Positions 31,722 through 41,889 of a stretch of 64,000 nucleotides of DNA are shown here, one piece after another (positions within the stretch are counted from its first letter, which is position 1; each line of letters opens with the position of its first letter). This stretch comes from Leguminivora glycinivorella (Eukaryota; Arthropoda; Insecta; Lepidoptera; Tortricidae): assembly GCF_023078275.1 (NCBI RefSeq), contig NC_062983.1, positions 5,573,001 through 5,637,000 of the forward strand, in the 5' to 3' direction. A program made the position numbers and the translations under genes. The notes below the pieces were generated by a model that was given only the letters and a program-made list of their open reading frames with translations, was not told the origin of the DNA and ran no database searches.

Positions 31722-32639
31722 TTAGAATACAACTCGTAACCAAAGCAAAATAAAAGCGGCCTGTTAAAATCAGACAAATATTTACCATATTACATGATAC
31801 GACTATTAAAATGAGATTAAGATCGTTAATACTTGTCAGTCGCGGCCCGCCCATACAGCGGCAAGGAGCTTCACAAAAAAACACCTTATAGTTGTGTGAG
31901 TAAGATACCCTCTGGCTCGTTATAGCTTAGTATGGGTTGTGCATATCTAGAAAGGCTATATAGTGGGGTTGGGGTATTATAAATCAATGTGTTGTAAATC
32001 AATAGCACTCAAGCTGTGAGAGGCGGGACTATGTACGCCATCAGATATATCGGAGATGCGAAAGCTCTAAAAAAATGGGAATACGCACTAGACTGTAACT
32101 CTGCCACTTTGCACCGCAAGGTCACACCTCAGACACTGGCGATCAAATATATGAAAGAGGCGCGTTCCTAGCACACAGTCTACGCTCGTGTAGGTGAACG
32201 CGTAATATAGTAATATGCTTGTATGAGTGAAATATGACAGGTCGACTGTTCGCGTTTTTTACAGGCGGTAACTGTGAGGTAACCGAGAGGGGGTGGGCGG
32301 CAATGTCAGCGGTGAGCGGGAGTGGCCATACTGTACGATTTTTATTATACTGTGTACTTTGAGTCTGTAAAAGTTCAAAATAGACATTGGAACGTGTATT
32401 AAAACTTCTACAAGAGGTCTAAGGAGTTTTAGAACCTAAACCCCGAAAGGCAGAGCACAATAGGTACTTACTGCTCACAGATGTTTACTTATAAGTATTT
32501 TAACCTACCTACTTGTCTTATCCAGCTTTGAAATTTAATAAATTCAAAGATTAAACTCTAGATATGGATCGGATACCTACGTCCGTGTCGAAATTGAAGT
32601 ATTCTTTGAAGAACCGATGAACTACAGTATGGGGTTCTT
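31722..32639. other. No recognised gene
   Basis: 32030-32340 is moderately GC-rich with CGTTCCTAGCACACAGTCTA and a GAGGGGGTGGGCGGC run. No exon with splice sites; could be a regulatory region or an unrecognised repeat. Confidence 0.35.
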
Positions 32640-32788
32640 CAAAAAAGGAGTGTACAAGTTTCTGATGGGTCGGCAACGCGCACGTGACACCCCTTGAGTT
32701 GCGGGCGTCCATAGGTTACGGTGACCGCTTTCCATCAGGCGGGCCGTATACCTGTTTGCCACCGACGTGGTATAAAAAAAAAAAAAAG
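32640..32788 (+). mobile_element. Poly(A)-ended retroposon fragment (CGGCAACGCGC family), copy 1
   Basis: GAGTGTACAAGTTTCTGATG, CGTGACACCCCTTGAGTTGC, CATCAGGCGGGCCGTATAC, CCACCGACGTGGTAT then poly(A). Same 3' block at 41205-41346 and, split, 41805-43366. Poly(A) marks a retrotransposon or SINE 3' end. Confidence 0.8.
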
Positions 32789-33137
32789 AAACGAAGTTCG
32801 GATTCGAATAAGTATTCTTGAAATATTACCTGTCAACATCAGGGAATAAATATATTTATGTAAGGTACCTAAGTTTGTCCATTTTTGCCAACCGTTCTTT
32901 TACACTTTGCGCAATAAAGAATATTCGTGTCTACTCCGCCCCGATAAGCTGCCTCGTCGAGGCACTTGCCTCCGTCGTAAAAGCGAGATAAACTTTACTT
33001 TAGTGCCTCGGTGGCAAAGGCTTTTTATAGCCTAGGAAAACTGGAAGCTGGTGACACTGTGGCATTTCACACGCTTTGATAATGTTCAGGTTATTTTCCA
33101 CTCCCGTACCTTTATTTGTCATTTCTAGAGTCGTGCA
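32789..33137. other. No recognised feature
   Basis: Unassigned; a GAGGCACTTGCC / GGTGGCAAAGGC pair near 32960-33020. Confidence 0.4.
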
Positions 33138-33572
33138 AGCGACTATTTCCTCTCTGGTTTCTGAAGATAGAGCAATGATTTTTTGATTTTTTTGATATTC
33201 TTATTTTTAAACACGCTAGAGCCCATCAATTTTTTTCAAAAACGGCTTTATTGATTATACCGCAAAAAAAGGTGTGGTATTCAAAATTGGTAACAATTAG
33301 CCAAAAAAACTAAACGGTCCGACACAGATAATTTCATTGTTATCCAGATTCTCAAATTTCAATACGATTGATTAAGTTTTGAAGGAGGAAACAGTCGAGA
33401 GCGGAACCTCGATTTTTTAAGATTTTTTCGCATATCTTTTAAATGAGTTGTTCTAAATGGACATTTTTTTTTTGATAAATCTAGTTTATAACACTAGCAT
33501 ATTTAACTAAAATTCCGAAATAGAAAGCGGGGTCCTTTCCATTTTAACATTTTCGCTCGTGTAGCCTCTTAA
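33138..33572 (+). mobile_element. TTAA-flanked mini-element (piggyBac-like), copy 2, 5'-decayed
   Basis: Matches 3236-3772 from GACTATTTCCTC to the right end GTAGCCTCTTAA. The left TTAAGACG terminus is lost. Confidence 0.8.
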
Positions 33573-33760
33573 TAACTGGTAAAACTCTTACGAGCCATAG
33601 GCAATGTTATTAAATGTTTAGTTTAACTATCAATTTGCGTTTTATGAAACCACCATCTTTAACATCAGCAATACGGGCCGCTTATTGGCTTGTCAATGAG
33701 TCTTACTATGTATTTAATTGCTACGAGTATTCGCAGACGTTAAATACTTTCGTAATTTAC
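33573..33760. other. Unassigned spacer
   Basis: No feature. Confidence 0.4.
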
Positions 33761-33898
33761 TATACTCTGTCAAACAAGTTTGTCACTAAATAAGAACAAA
33801 GAAAACTATAGGTATCCTTTTCTATAGCACCTTAAAGAAAAGGATGCATATAGTTTTCTTTGTTCTTATTTAGTGACAAACTTGTTTGACAGAGTATA
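33761..33898. mobile_element. Long palindrome mini-element
   Basis: TATACTCTGTCAAACAAG at the left and CTTGTTTGACAGAGTATA at the right, pairing almost continuously for about 60 bases with a loop around CTATAGCACC. Flanked by TA-rich DNA. One copy in this window. Confidence 0.9.
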
Positions 33899-34204
33899 TA
33901 TATATATATTAACATTTAAGCACGCTATACACGGTGCCCGTGAGAATTGAGAGAGATTTTAACGGCATATCCTGATACATTATTCATTTTAAGACTAAAA
34001 TGTCATGAATACTTTTCTGGAATATGCCTAGTATCAGAGTTATTTAGCAATTGAAAAAAAACATCTTATTACTACTCAGTACAAAAGTCTTTTTTAACGG
34101 CGTGGATGCCATTATGGGGAATAGTATCACTATCCTCATTGATACCTTTCAAAGAAAAAAATTTAGGAAAAAAAAATCGTCAAAACTCATTTTAAGTGCC
34201 AGTT

Positions 34205-34447
34205 TTTAACCCCTGACGCAAAAACGAAGGGGTGTTATAAGTTTGACATGTCTGTCTGTCTGTCCGTCTGTCTGTCTGTGTGTATGTCTGTCTGTGGCAT
34301 CGTAGCTCCCGAACGGATGAACCGATTTGAATTTAGATTTTTTTGTCTGAAAGCTGAGTTAGTCGGGAGTGTTCTTAGCCATGTCTCATGAAAATCGGTC
34401 TACTATGTCGCAGTCGGGGTTTTTTTCAAAATTTTAATTTTGTGGTT
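34205..34447 (+). mobile_element. CCCCGACG-type dispersed repeat, copy 3
   Basis: Plus-strand full copy with a (TCTG)n tract of about ten units after GGGGTGTTATAAGTTTGAC, then GGATGAACCGATTTGAATTT, to CAAAATTTTAATTTTGTGG. Nested. Confidence 0.85.
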
Positions 34448-34523
34448 ATGTTATATGAATAACATTTACTTTCTAGGTGACAATCATTCAAAAATAGTAA
34501 AAAAACTTAAAAAAAATATTTTT

Positions 34524-34743
34524 CAGTACAGATGGTGTTGTTTTACGCACTAGTGCGACAAGTGGTTCATTATATGCCAGGTCGAAACTTCGGAGGGCTA
34601 TCTTTACTGCAAAAAGTCGTATGATACAGGTGCTAAAAGTAAATTCGTAACTCGTGTCGATTTAAAACACTCCCTTCGGTCATGTTTTTATTTATCGCCA
34701 CTCGTTTCGAACTTCCTTTACCTCGCACTTGTCGGTATGTACT
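34524..34743 (+). mobile_element. AGTACA mini-element, copy 3
   Basis: CAGTACAGATGG... to CGGTATGTACT. Nested in 33925-34843, as copy 2 is nested in its relative. Confidence 0.85.
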
Positions 34744-34879
34744 ATTTTTCGCAAAATGTCCTCATCTGGTATTTCTTTTTCTTTTTTTGGCCTCCGATAT
34801 GCGTGGTAAAATCTGTCGCAATGCTCACGAGCACTGTGTATAGTGTTAAAATATGCGCAACTAGTTTTACAGATATAAT

Positions 34880-35095
34880 CATTATATTTTTATATTAAAG
34901 GAAAAAATGGAAAAATTTACGCTTCCGGCGGGACTTGAAACCGCACCATTTTTGCAATCCGTGCAATGCTCTTACCAATTGAGCTACGGAAGCCACGCCG
35001 GACTTCGCAAATCTTTCCATGCCTTTCCTTTTTGTACACACGTCTTGGGGTGACGTCCATGGGGTTTTTCTATTTTTTCCTTTAATATAAAAATG
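34880..35095. mobile_element. Inverted-repeat element carrying a tRNA-like sequence
   Basis: TTTTTATATTAAAGGAAAAA at the left (about 34886) and TTTTTTCCTTTAATATAAAA at the right (about 35073-35092) pair. The interior holds the tRNA-like 34921-34993 and a GC-richer segment CACGTCTTGGGGTGACGTCC. Confidence 0.75.
34921..34993 (-). tRNA. tRNA-like sequence, degenerate
   Basis: Acceptor arms GCTTCCG and CGGAAGC pair perfectly over 73 nt; D-arm GCTC/GAGC with TAGCTCAATTGG as box A; T-loop TTCAAGT with four of five T-stem pairs. The anticodon arm does not fold properly (about four pairs around ACGGATT), so no anticodon is assigned and function is unlikely. Lies inside an inverted repeat rather than in a SINE of the other two families. 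Confidence 0.45.
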
Positions 35096-35663
35096 TTTAG
35101 AATCGTTAGCAGACGTTTCTGCTTAATAAAAATTAATATAATCATTATGTTTGCACTTTAAGATCCACTTTTCAGCTGGACAGTATCAAACCACGTACTT
35201 ATGCTTTAATCTACATTCCTTAGTTGTTTCAGATACCGTAAAACCACTAAACTATAGTAAAATACATGGCTTGAAAAAAAAAAGTAAGTTAGAGAAGAGA
35301 GACCTTTAAAATGACGAACCGGCATATTAATAGGAAATGAAATAAAAATGAATAATATCATTCACTTTATCATTTATAATAATTATAATAAACATAACAT
35401 TTTTCCCACATAGCACAGCCTAAGACAATCCACGAGAAATATAAATTATCAGTAATGTCTGAGGAGTTTGTAATATACGTATACTGCACATTCAAGGACA
35501 CACAATTTGTGTTGTAAGCACTCGGACTACAAAATAACTATATATTATTATATGTACTGGCCAAATACATAGAAAACACTGCCTAATTTGACACACCAGT
35601 TACTTGAATATACCATGAAGCACTGTTCATATCATTTGTTGCTCAACAACCACTTGTTTTTTT
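35096..35663. other. No recognised feature
   Basis: AT-rich. A weak echo of the SINE type-1 tail ('GTTGTAAGCACTCGGAC') at about 35511. Confidence 0.35.
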
Positions 35664-36110
35664 ATTTATCATGAGTATACAGATCCTCATGAGCGGAAAC
35701 CTGCCGGACTTTTTGTTTTGCTCTGAAGCGTGAAATATTAAACAGCCCCTGTGTACGATCATACATTCAGATTTCAGATACATTGGTTCGGTGCTTCTGC
35801 CAAGTGTTTCCCGCACATCACAGCCGAGAAATACAGATTGAACATAGAGGGAGCCAAGACACCCCCCTGCATTACGCCACTAGAACTGGAAGCAAAAATT
35901 GAGTCCGTAAATTCACTACTTATGAACCTTGGCTGTCATATTGACGTGAAACTGGTCATTAAGTTTACTATCTTTGATGGATGGTGAATTGTCCTTAAAA
36001 TTTACCACAAGGCCAGTTGAGATTCGGTCAAACCTGTCAAAAGCTTTATTGAGAACAAAGGAAGTTTTGTTTGCACGTAATTGTAATTGTGTATTTCATG
36101 AGACATTCAA
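35664..36110 (-). pseudogene. Decayed non-LTR reverse transcriptase domain
   Basis: On the minus strand, across three frames: NKAFDRFDRIS (matching the D-L-T-K-A-F-D motif), LMTSFHVNMTAKVHK, GVMQGGVLAPSMFNLYFSAV (matching G-V-K-Q-G-C-V-L-A-P-T-L-F), FNISRFRAKQKV and a corrupted L-Y-x-x-D position where YADD belongs. Frameshifts and stops separate the pieces. Plus-strand open frames at 35751-36267 are antisense shadows. Clade uncertain between RTE- and CR1-like. Confidence 0.85.
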
Positions 36111-37189
36111 AAAGATCCTGCGACTAAACGAGTATGTGTTCATATTTCTTTATTTGTGTGTGACACATTATTCACAATGCGACAGACATATTTGTATGCT
36201 AATACTGCAAGAAGGTATTCCAATTGTGTTTGTATATTCCAAGAGGAAGCTTGACAAAAGGCAATAAGGTTAGCACCAGTCGACAGTAATCTATTAGATG
36301 CCAGTTATAATACTAAATACGTAGTTGACAATGAATGTGACAGGGTGTCATCTATTAAGCGTTAGCGTTAGCGTGTACTCTGGTACTTTACAACGATTGG
36401 ATGTCGACTGTATAAAATCCTACTGATTATGTTGTAGTAAGTAGTAATTACGCATTCTGCTAACCTTGAAAAAGGCCTCTTTACTACTTTGCACACACCG
36501 TACTAACTGACTTATATTTGTAAACAAAAAAAGGACGATGTCGCAATACTTATTGTTATATCGGATAACAATGAATGAGCAAATCATTACCTAACGTCCA
36601 CGTTTATTGGAAAAGGATTGTCTATTCCAACCCAGTATTGTGTAAAAATGTTATTATTTCAGTACAATGCTGTATATTGAGAATGAGAATTTCCTACGTT
36701 TTCTATTCGTTTTGAGTTGTTTATTTAATTAGTTTATTTTATAACACCTGGGGCACAAAAAGTCATTGTTGTCTTGTTTGATTATTTCTTGACTGACCTT
36801 TTACTACAAATAAACTATGTACCGGCACAGTATAATAAAGAGTACTGGGTAGGCCTAGAATAGAAACAAAAAAAAACTGTAGGCGATTCTTCTCATTAAA
36901 CGTCAAACTGGTTTTTAAATTAACTTGATAACAAATTAGCTATGTGTTGCGAATTTCGTTAATTGTATAAGCGCTGAGACTTGGGTCGGTTGAAGTAACT
37001 GAAGATCGACTTCTCGCAAAACGTATCAGCATTGCGATACAGCCAGGAAACGCCAGCAATGCCAGCATCTTTGGTGTAATGTCTCAAGAAGCGATTTTAG
37101 ATCTAAGCTATTAAATTGTATGCTTAGTCTTAGTTTCAATGTATGTATTCTTAGATGTAGTCTCACTTATTTTTAATTTAGTCTTACTT
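36111..37189. other. No recognised gene
   Basis: AT-rich DNA upstream of the RT remnant; probably holds further unreadable retrotransposon sequence near the junction. Nothing else supported. Confidence 0.35.
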
Positions 37190-37345
37190 AGTTGTTTTAC
37201 AAGGGGGAACGTTGATGTTTAACCACTCGTGCTAATATTGATATCCAAGCAAGCCAAAGATTCTAAGCATAACTAAGTGGCTCGATAAGTAGAATCTTGA
37301 GCGTTTTGAAGGTTTCAAGAGTCAAGACATACAGATTAAAGTCAC
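37190..37345 (+). repeat. CAAGGGGG-type repeat, decayed copy
   Basis: GTTGTTTTACAAGGGGGAAC...TTAACCACTCGTG...GAATCTTGAGCG resembles 21150-21340 and 63725-63925. Confidence 0.5.
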
Positions 37346-37758
37346 TCAATCAAATCGAAAAATGTATTCATAATCATCATTCTACCGCCCAAGTTAAAAT
37401 AACACGTTAAATTTTGAGATAACTTTGCACACAAGATGATAAAAGTCGACTTTTAATCCATTCTTGAAGTACAAGAAACTAGAAAGCCATTGGTAACCAA
37501 CAGTGTGAAAATAAATGAGCATAGTCACCTTATCATTATTTTAGCTTATACCCAGGTGCGACCGAAAAGGCCGTTTAGCATAGTAATGGGCGTAATGATC
37601 CACTCCTGCGCATAACAGGCGTGTGCGGAATGCTTAACGCCCGCTGTGGGCCATGTGGGTGGCTGCGTAGTTGCGTACGCGCAGGGTATGGTGGCCAGGG
37701 CTCGAAAGGATAATTATCATGATAATAAAAGGTGTATAATTATCGATTGATAATAACG
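37346..37758. other. No recognised feature
   Basis: Slightly GC-richer at 37560-37700 (GGGCCATGTGGGTGGCTGCG); no exon supported. Confidence 0.4.
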
Positions 37759-37900
37759 GTACGGTAACGGAATGGGAGAAACCTTGGGACACTTTTTTCT
37801 CCTATTAGGATCGAAAGAGCTCGCGATTCTGTCGAAACCACATCAAAATTTCCAAATCCAAAAAAATAGGGTGGACAACTTTAAAAATAAAAAAAAATGG
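37759..37900 (+). mobile_element. GGGCCATTTT mini-element, right half
   Basis: GGTAACGGAATGGGAGAAAC, TTGGGACACTTTTTTCTCC, AAGAGCTCGCGATTC, GGGTGGACAACTTT and a final AAAATGG. Left half missing. Confidence 0.75.
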
Positions 37901-38034
37901 TTCAAAGACGCTCTTGATTCTTCAAAATCGGATGAGAAAGTTGCATTTCTCCAAAAGAGTGCAAAGTAACTTCAGATATGCCGATGATGACGCTGAGTAG
38001 TGACAAAGAGGATCGAGTATTATAGAGAGTTACT

Positions 38035-38303
38035 GTCAAAGTAAAATGTGTAATCACAGTGCATAGACTGCCATTTCTCGACACAAGCTTAAAACTTTTG
38101 AACCTCAGTTTTGACAATTTGACCCATATTGTTAGCTTGATGTGATAAAATGTCAAATATTAATATTAGCGCCATCTAGCCGAGCGTTCCCCAAAGGTGT
38201 AACGCCATCTAGGTCACCGTACCATTTTCTGTAGGGCTTTGAGGAACGTTTTTTCTTAGACTTTATCCGTCTATACGGAGTTACATAGGTCTTTGGTAGT
38301 GAG
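38035..38303 (+). repeat. GCGCCATCTAG repeat, copy 3
   Basis: GTCAAAGTAAAATGTGTAATC, CAGTGCATAGACTGCCATTT to GACTTTATCCGTCTATACGG. Very close to 26153-26422 over its central part. Confidence 0.85.
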
Positions 38304-38340
38304 TAGGTCCTACGTGTTTGCCGTATTTATTTATATTAAG

Positions 38341-38704
38341 GTTATGGTGCCACACTGGCTGTTATAGATGTTATTAGGTATAACACGGTGTGACAAGGAC
38401 AGCGCGATGGCATTGACAACGCTCCCTGTCACACCGTGTTTTATATCATCTCGACGACTAGTCTGGCCCGCGATCCCGGGTTCGAATCCTGGTAAGGGCA
38501 TTTATTTGTGTGACGAACAAAGATATTTTGTTCCTGAGTCATGGATATTTTCTATGTATAAGTATTTGTATATTATATATATCGTTGTCTGAGTACCCGC
38601 AACACAAGCCTTCTTGAGGTTACCGTGGGACTCAGTCAATCTGCGTAAGAATGTCCTATAATATTTATTTATTTATCTATAACAGCCAGTGCGGCACAAT
38701 TATA
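38341..38704. mobile_element. TIR element interrupted by a SINE
   Basis: GGTGCCACACTGGCTGTTAT at the left and ATAACAGCCAGTGCGGCAC at the right. Inside, AACACGGTGTGACA and TGTCACACCGTGTT form a second hairpin. A type-1 SINE (38451-38675) splits the right part. Confidence 0.8.
38451..38675 (+). mobile_element. tRNA-headed SINE (tail type 1), head deleted
   Basis: Retains GATCCCGGGTTCGAATCC (box B) but lost the box A section between GTCTGGCC and CGCGATCC, so it cannot carry a full pol III promoter. Tail intact to (TTTA)n. Confidence 0.85.
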
Positions 38705-39082
38705 CCCAAATTTCTGGTCTTCTAAAACCCAAATGAATTCCTAAAGGAAATCAAACACCGATAAAAACTAAAGTATATTTTTATTCATACTTCCCGCAAG
38801 TGTATTAAAAGTTCTTTGTTCTGTTTATGCGAAACAGGCTATTTGATATTCATAACATTGCGGGCACCTAATATAGTTTCTTTGAAACTATAACACGAAT
38901 TCAACACCGGATGACCGTGAGACAACGGATGAACCTAAATAGTTCGTAAGATATACATGTCCTTAATACACTCTTGTTATAAACATAATAAATATTCTGT
39001 GTTATAAATGCCTTCATTACAAACATAGTAATAAAGATACATTATATACAGGCTGTCCATAAAACTAACGCCAAAACGAAAT
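38705..39082. other. No recognised gene
   Basis: TACAGGCTGTCCATAAAACT at 39047 resembles the terminus of the TA-flanked element at 59634; otherwise unassigned. Confidence 0.4.
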
Positions 39083-39302
39083 AGTACATTACGATACAAG
39101 TGCGTAAAAAAGGAAGTTCGAAACGAGTGGCGATAAATTAAAACACGACCGAAGGGAGTGTTTTAAATCGACACGAGTTACGAATTTCCTTTTTGCACGT
39201 GTATCGTATGACGTTTTTCAGTACAGATGAGCCTTCAAAGTTTGACCTGGCATATAATGAACCACTTCTCGCACTAGTGCGTAAAAAACACCATCTGTAC
39301 TG
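39083..39302 (-). mobile_element. AGTACA mini-element, copy 4
   Basis: Minus-strand full copy: CAGTACAGATGGTGTTTTTT to TACGCACTTGTATCGTAATG. Very similar to copy 2. Confidence 0.85.
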
Positions 39303-39319
39303 AAAAGGTTTTTTTTTAA

Positions 39320-39395
39320 TTATAAATGAGCTTACTCTTGGCCACAGACTAGCCAAAGGCAAAGACGCCTACGATGGAGCGCCCAGAACCCTAGA
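39320..39395 (-). pseudogene. CR1/Jockey-like 3' end fragment
   Basis: Minus strand: GGGCGCTCCATCGTAGGCG, CTTTGCCTTTGGCTAGTCTG, GGCCAAGAGTAAGC; the 3' UTR of the retrotransposon seen at 27068-27422. Confidence 0.7.
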
Positions 39396-39425
39396 GTCAG
39401 AGTAATAGGACATCTCATTAGAATA

Positions 39426-39665
39426 GAATAGAATAAACATTTACCCCCTTATTTATACACGTACTTTAAAGTCATCAAGCCGATAAAGTTCGTTTGTCCT
39501 TTTCTATCCCACGAAAACGTCGGAAAGAGACAAACGAACTTTATCAGCTTGATAACTTTAGTGTACGTTTATGAATAAGGGTGTTATTCGTGAACACAGG
39601 CAAGACAAAATACACAAAATAACAACAAGACAGAAAGGAATGGCCACGAAATGGATACGAATAGA
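39426..39665 (+). repeat. Dispersed repeat split by the palindromic element
   Basis: AATAGAATAAACATTTA | TTATTCGTGAACACAGGCAA...CACGAAATGG matches the uninterrupted 16915-17000. Confidence 0.75.
39444..39583. mobile_element. Palindromic mini-element (TWA-target type), copy 3
   Basis: CCCCCTTATTTATACACG to GTTTATGAATAAGGGTG. Removing it with one TTA rebuilds the sequence at 16928-16945, so the insertion duplicated TTA, as PIF/Harbinger-type elements do. Confidence 0.9.
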
Positions 39666-39725
39666 TATCACTTTAGACGAATTTGACCCTAATGAAAATG
39701 TCATGGTTTTCGAGACATTGGCACT

Positions 39726-40343
39726 TTTTAGGGTTCCGTAGTCAACTAGGATCCCTTATAGTTTCGCCATGTCTGTCTGTCCGTCCGTCCGTCCGCGGAT
39801 AATCTCAGTAACCGTTAGCACTAGAAAGCTGAAATTTGATACCAATATGTATATCAATCACGCCGACAAAGTGGTAAAATAAAAAGTGGAAAAAATGTTT
39901 TGTTAGGGTACCCCCCCTACATGTAAAGTGGGGACAGATTTTTTTTTTTCATTTCAACCCCAACGTGTGATATATTGTTGGATAGGTATTTAAAAATGAA
40001 TAAGGGTTTACTAAAATCGTTTTTTGATAATATTCATATTTTAACTATAAAACTCCCGTGAGACTCATACATATTTAAAAATATTTTAAGCGGGTTACTC
40101 ACGTATATTCATATTTTAGGAAATAATCGCTCCTAAAGGAAAAAAAAGTGTGCCCCCCCCCCTCTAACTTTTGAACCATATGTTTAAAAAATATGAAAAA
40201 AATTACAAAAGTAGAACTTTATAAAGACTTTCTAGGAAAATTGTTTTTAACTTCATAGGTTCAGTAGTTTTTGAGAAAAATATGGAAAACTACGGAACCC
40301 TACATTGAGCGTGGCCCGACACGCTCTTGGCCGGTCTTTTTCT
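39726..40343 (-). mobile_element. GGGTTCCGT-type element, third subfamily, copy 1
   Basis: Minus strand: CCGGCCAAGAGCGTGTCGGG, CCACGCTCAATGTAGGGTTCC at the 5' end and CATGGCGAAACTATAAGGGA to CTACGGAACCCTAAAAA at the 3' end, with (GGAC)n. Full-length partner of 47993-48561. Confidence 0.85.
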
Positions 40344-40579
40344 TTACGTTTTATTTTATTATCAGCCGGGAAATATCTTAAATTCACGACGTTTTCATTA
40401 AGGTAAAATTCGCTTAATGTGATAGCTAATGAGATGTCGTATGCTATATCACCCGGTTTAATTTTGACGATGGTTTACGGGACACCCGGTATAGAGTTAC
40501 TGTTGAAGTAAAATGTGTAGTCAACCAGTACAGTAACTTCGTCGCTTGAAAGGATGGGGCTGTATGCGTCTAATCCGCC
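40344..40579. other. Unassigned spacer
   Basis: GTTACTGTTGAAGTAAAATG at 40497 resembles the start of the GCGCCATCTAG repeat; otherwise nothing. Confidence 0.4.
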
Positions 40580-40853
40580 AAACCCCACTTGTTTGTAACA
40601 TGGGATTTTTTACGCGATTCAAACTCAGAATCGCGAGGTATTTCGATCCTGATAGGAGAGAAAAATGTCCCAAGACTTCTAATACATTTTTCAAGCCGCC
40701 ATAAAAAATGTACAAAATGGTAACGGAATGGGGGAAAACGCTTGGGACACTTTTTTCTCCCTAGGATTGAAAGAGCTCGCGATTGTGGAAACCACATACA
40801 AATTTCCAAATCCAAAAAAAGTGGGGAGAGACAACTTTGAAAAAAATGGCCCA
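40580..40853. mobile_element. GGGCCATTTT mini-element, near-complete
   Basis: AACCCCACTTGTTTGTAACA at the left (outer 20 bases lost) and GTGGGGAGAGACAACTTTG...AAATGGCCCA at the right. CTCAGAATCGCGAGG/AGCTCGCGATTG and TGTCCCAAG/CTTGGGACA are internal inverted words. Confidence 0.8.
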
Positions 40854-41204
40854 TTAAGTCAAAGAAAAAAACGTACCTTGAACCATCAAGAAAAATGTAT
40901 AGACATTTGCTTGGTTGATTCTCGGCTAGACCGCTATTAGAGTCACGCTAATATAATATTTGACAATTTTAACACATATTATATAATTACAGAAGACCGC
41001 AGCCAAATAGCACTAGACCCTACTCATAGTGTTGTGTTCCTGCCGGTGAGTAAGGCTGCCAGAGCTTAACGAGGGTACGGTATTTATGCTTGTGACGGAA
41101 GGATCTACGGAACTAATTTGTTCCGTCTATTGTCCTTTGAGTCTTCGGCAACCCGAACCCTCCTTGGAACTTGTACACTCTTTTTTGCTGTGTACTTAAC
41201 ACAG
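40854..41204. other. No recognised feature
   Basis: Unassigned; CTTTTTTGCTGTGTACTTAACACAGCAAAAG (in two halves, about 41183-41211) is a small hairpin at the junction with the next element. Confidence 0.4.
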
Positions 41205-41346
41205 CAAAAGGGAGTGTACAAGCTTCTAATGGGATGGCAACGCGCATGTGACACTCCTTGAGTTGCAGGCGTTCATAGGTTACGGAGACCGCTTTCCATT
41301 AGGCGGACTGTATGCTTGTTTGCCACCGACGTGGTATTAAAAAAAA
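41205..41346 (+). mobile_element. Poly(A)-ended retroposon fragment (CGGCAACGCGC family), copy 2
   Basis: GGGAGTGTACAAGCTTCTAA, GGCAACGCGCATGTGACAC, TTAGGCGGACTGTATGC, CCACCGACGTGGTATT then A-run. Same 3' block as 32640-32788. Confidence 0.8.
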
Positions 41347-41435
41347 GATTCGTATTAAGTTAGAATATGGACCAAATTGTCAAAACCGGGGTTCAAAACT
41401 TAGGAGGTACTTTATCTTTGTTGTTCCGACATAGC

Positions 41436-41735
41436 AGGTACCAAAAAGGTACAAAAGGAACCCTTATGGCGACGCTCTGTCCGTTTGTCTGTCTGTCTGT
41501 CACATTTCTACCTCGAAATATCTCGAGAATTACTTATGCTATCGACTTGAAATTTGGAATATTTATGAACCTGGTGCACCTCTACAATCTGATAGTATTA
41601 TTTTTTTTAATTTGTTAATTTTAATTATAGAAAATGGCCAAAATGAAAGGGGGGCAAACTATAAATGTCAAGTCAAGTTACTAGGTCAAGTGGGGTATCG
41701 TTAGAAAGAGCTCAAATTGTATATTTTAAAACTAT
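41436..41735 (-). mobile_element. GGGTTCC-type element, second subfamily, copy 2
   Basis: Minus strand: GAGCTCTTTCTAACGATACC, CACTTGACCTAGTAACTTGA to AAGGGTTCCTTTTGTACC. Inverted partner of 30793-31087. Right terminus degraded. Confidence 0.75.
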
Positions 41736-41889
41736 TTTTCATAATTTTTTGTTATGGAAAAAAATCATTTTCATAAGGAAAATGTAAAAAAAATACCGTT
41801 CGTTTATGATTTTTTTTATATCACATCGGTGGCAAACAGATGTACGGCCCGCCTGATGGAAAACGGTCACCGTAACCCATGGACGCCTG

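Larger units (their letters stand above)
33925..34843. mobile_element. TIR element (CACGGTGCTCG family), copy 2
   Basis: CTATACACGGTGCCCGTGAG at the left; CTCACGAGCACTGTGTATAG at the right. Shares GGATGCCATTATGGGGAATA and TATCCTCATTGAT with 23943-25034. Carries a CCCCGACG repeat and an AGTACA element. Confidence 0.75.

Noticed and set aside
35751..36267. Two plus-strand frames of 78 and 97 codons
   Set aside because: Antisense to a reverse-transcriptase remnant whose motifs are readable on the minus strand.
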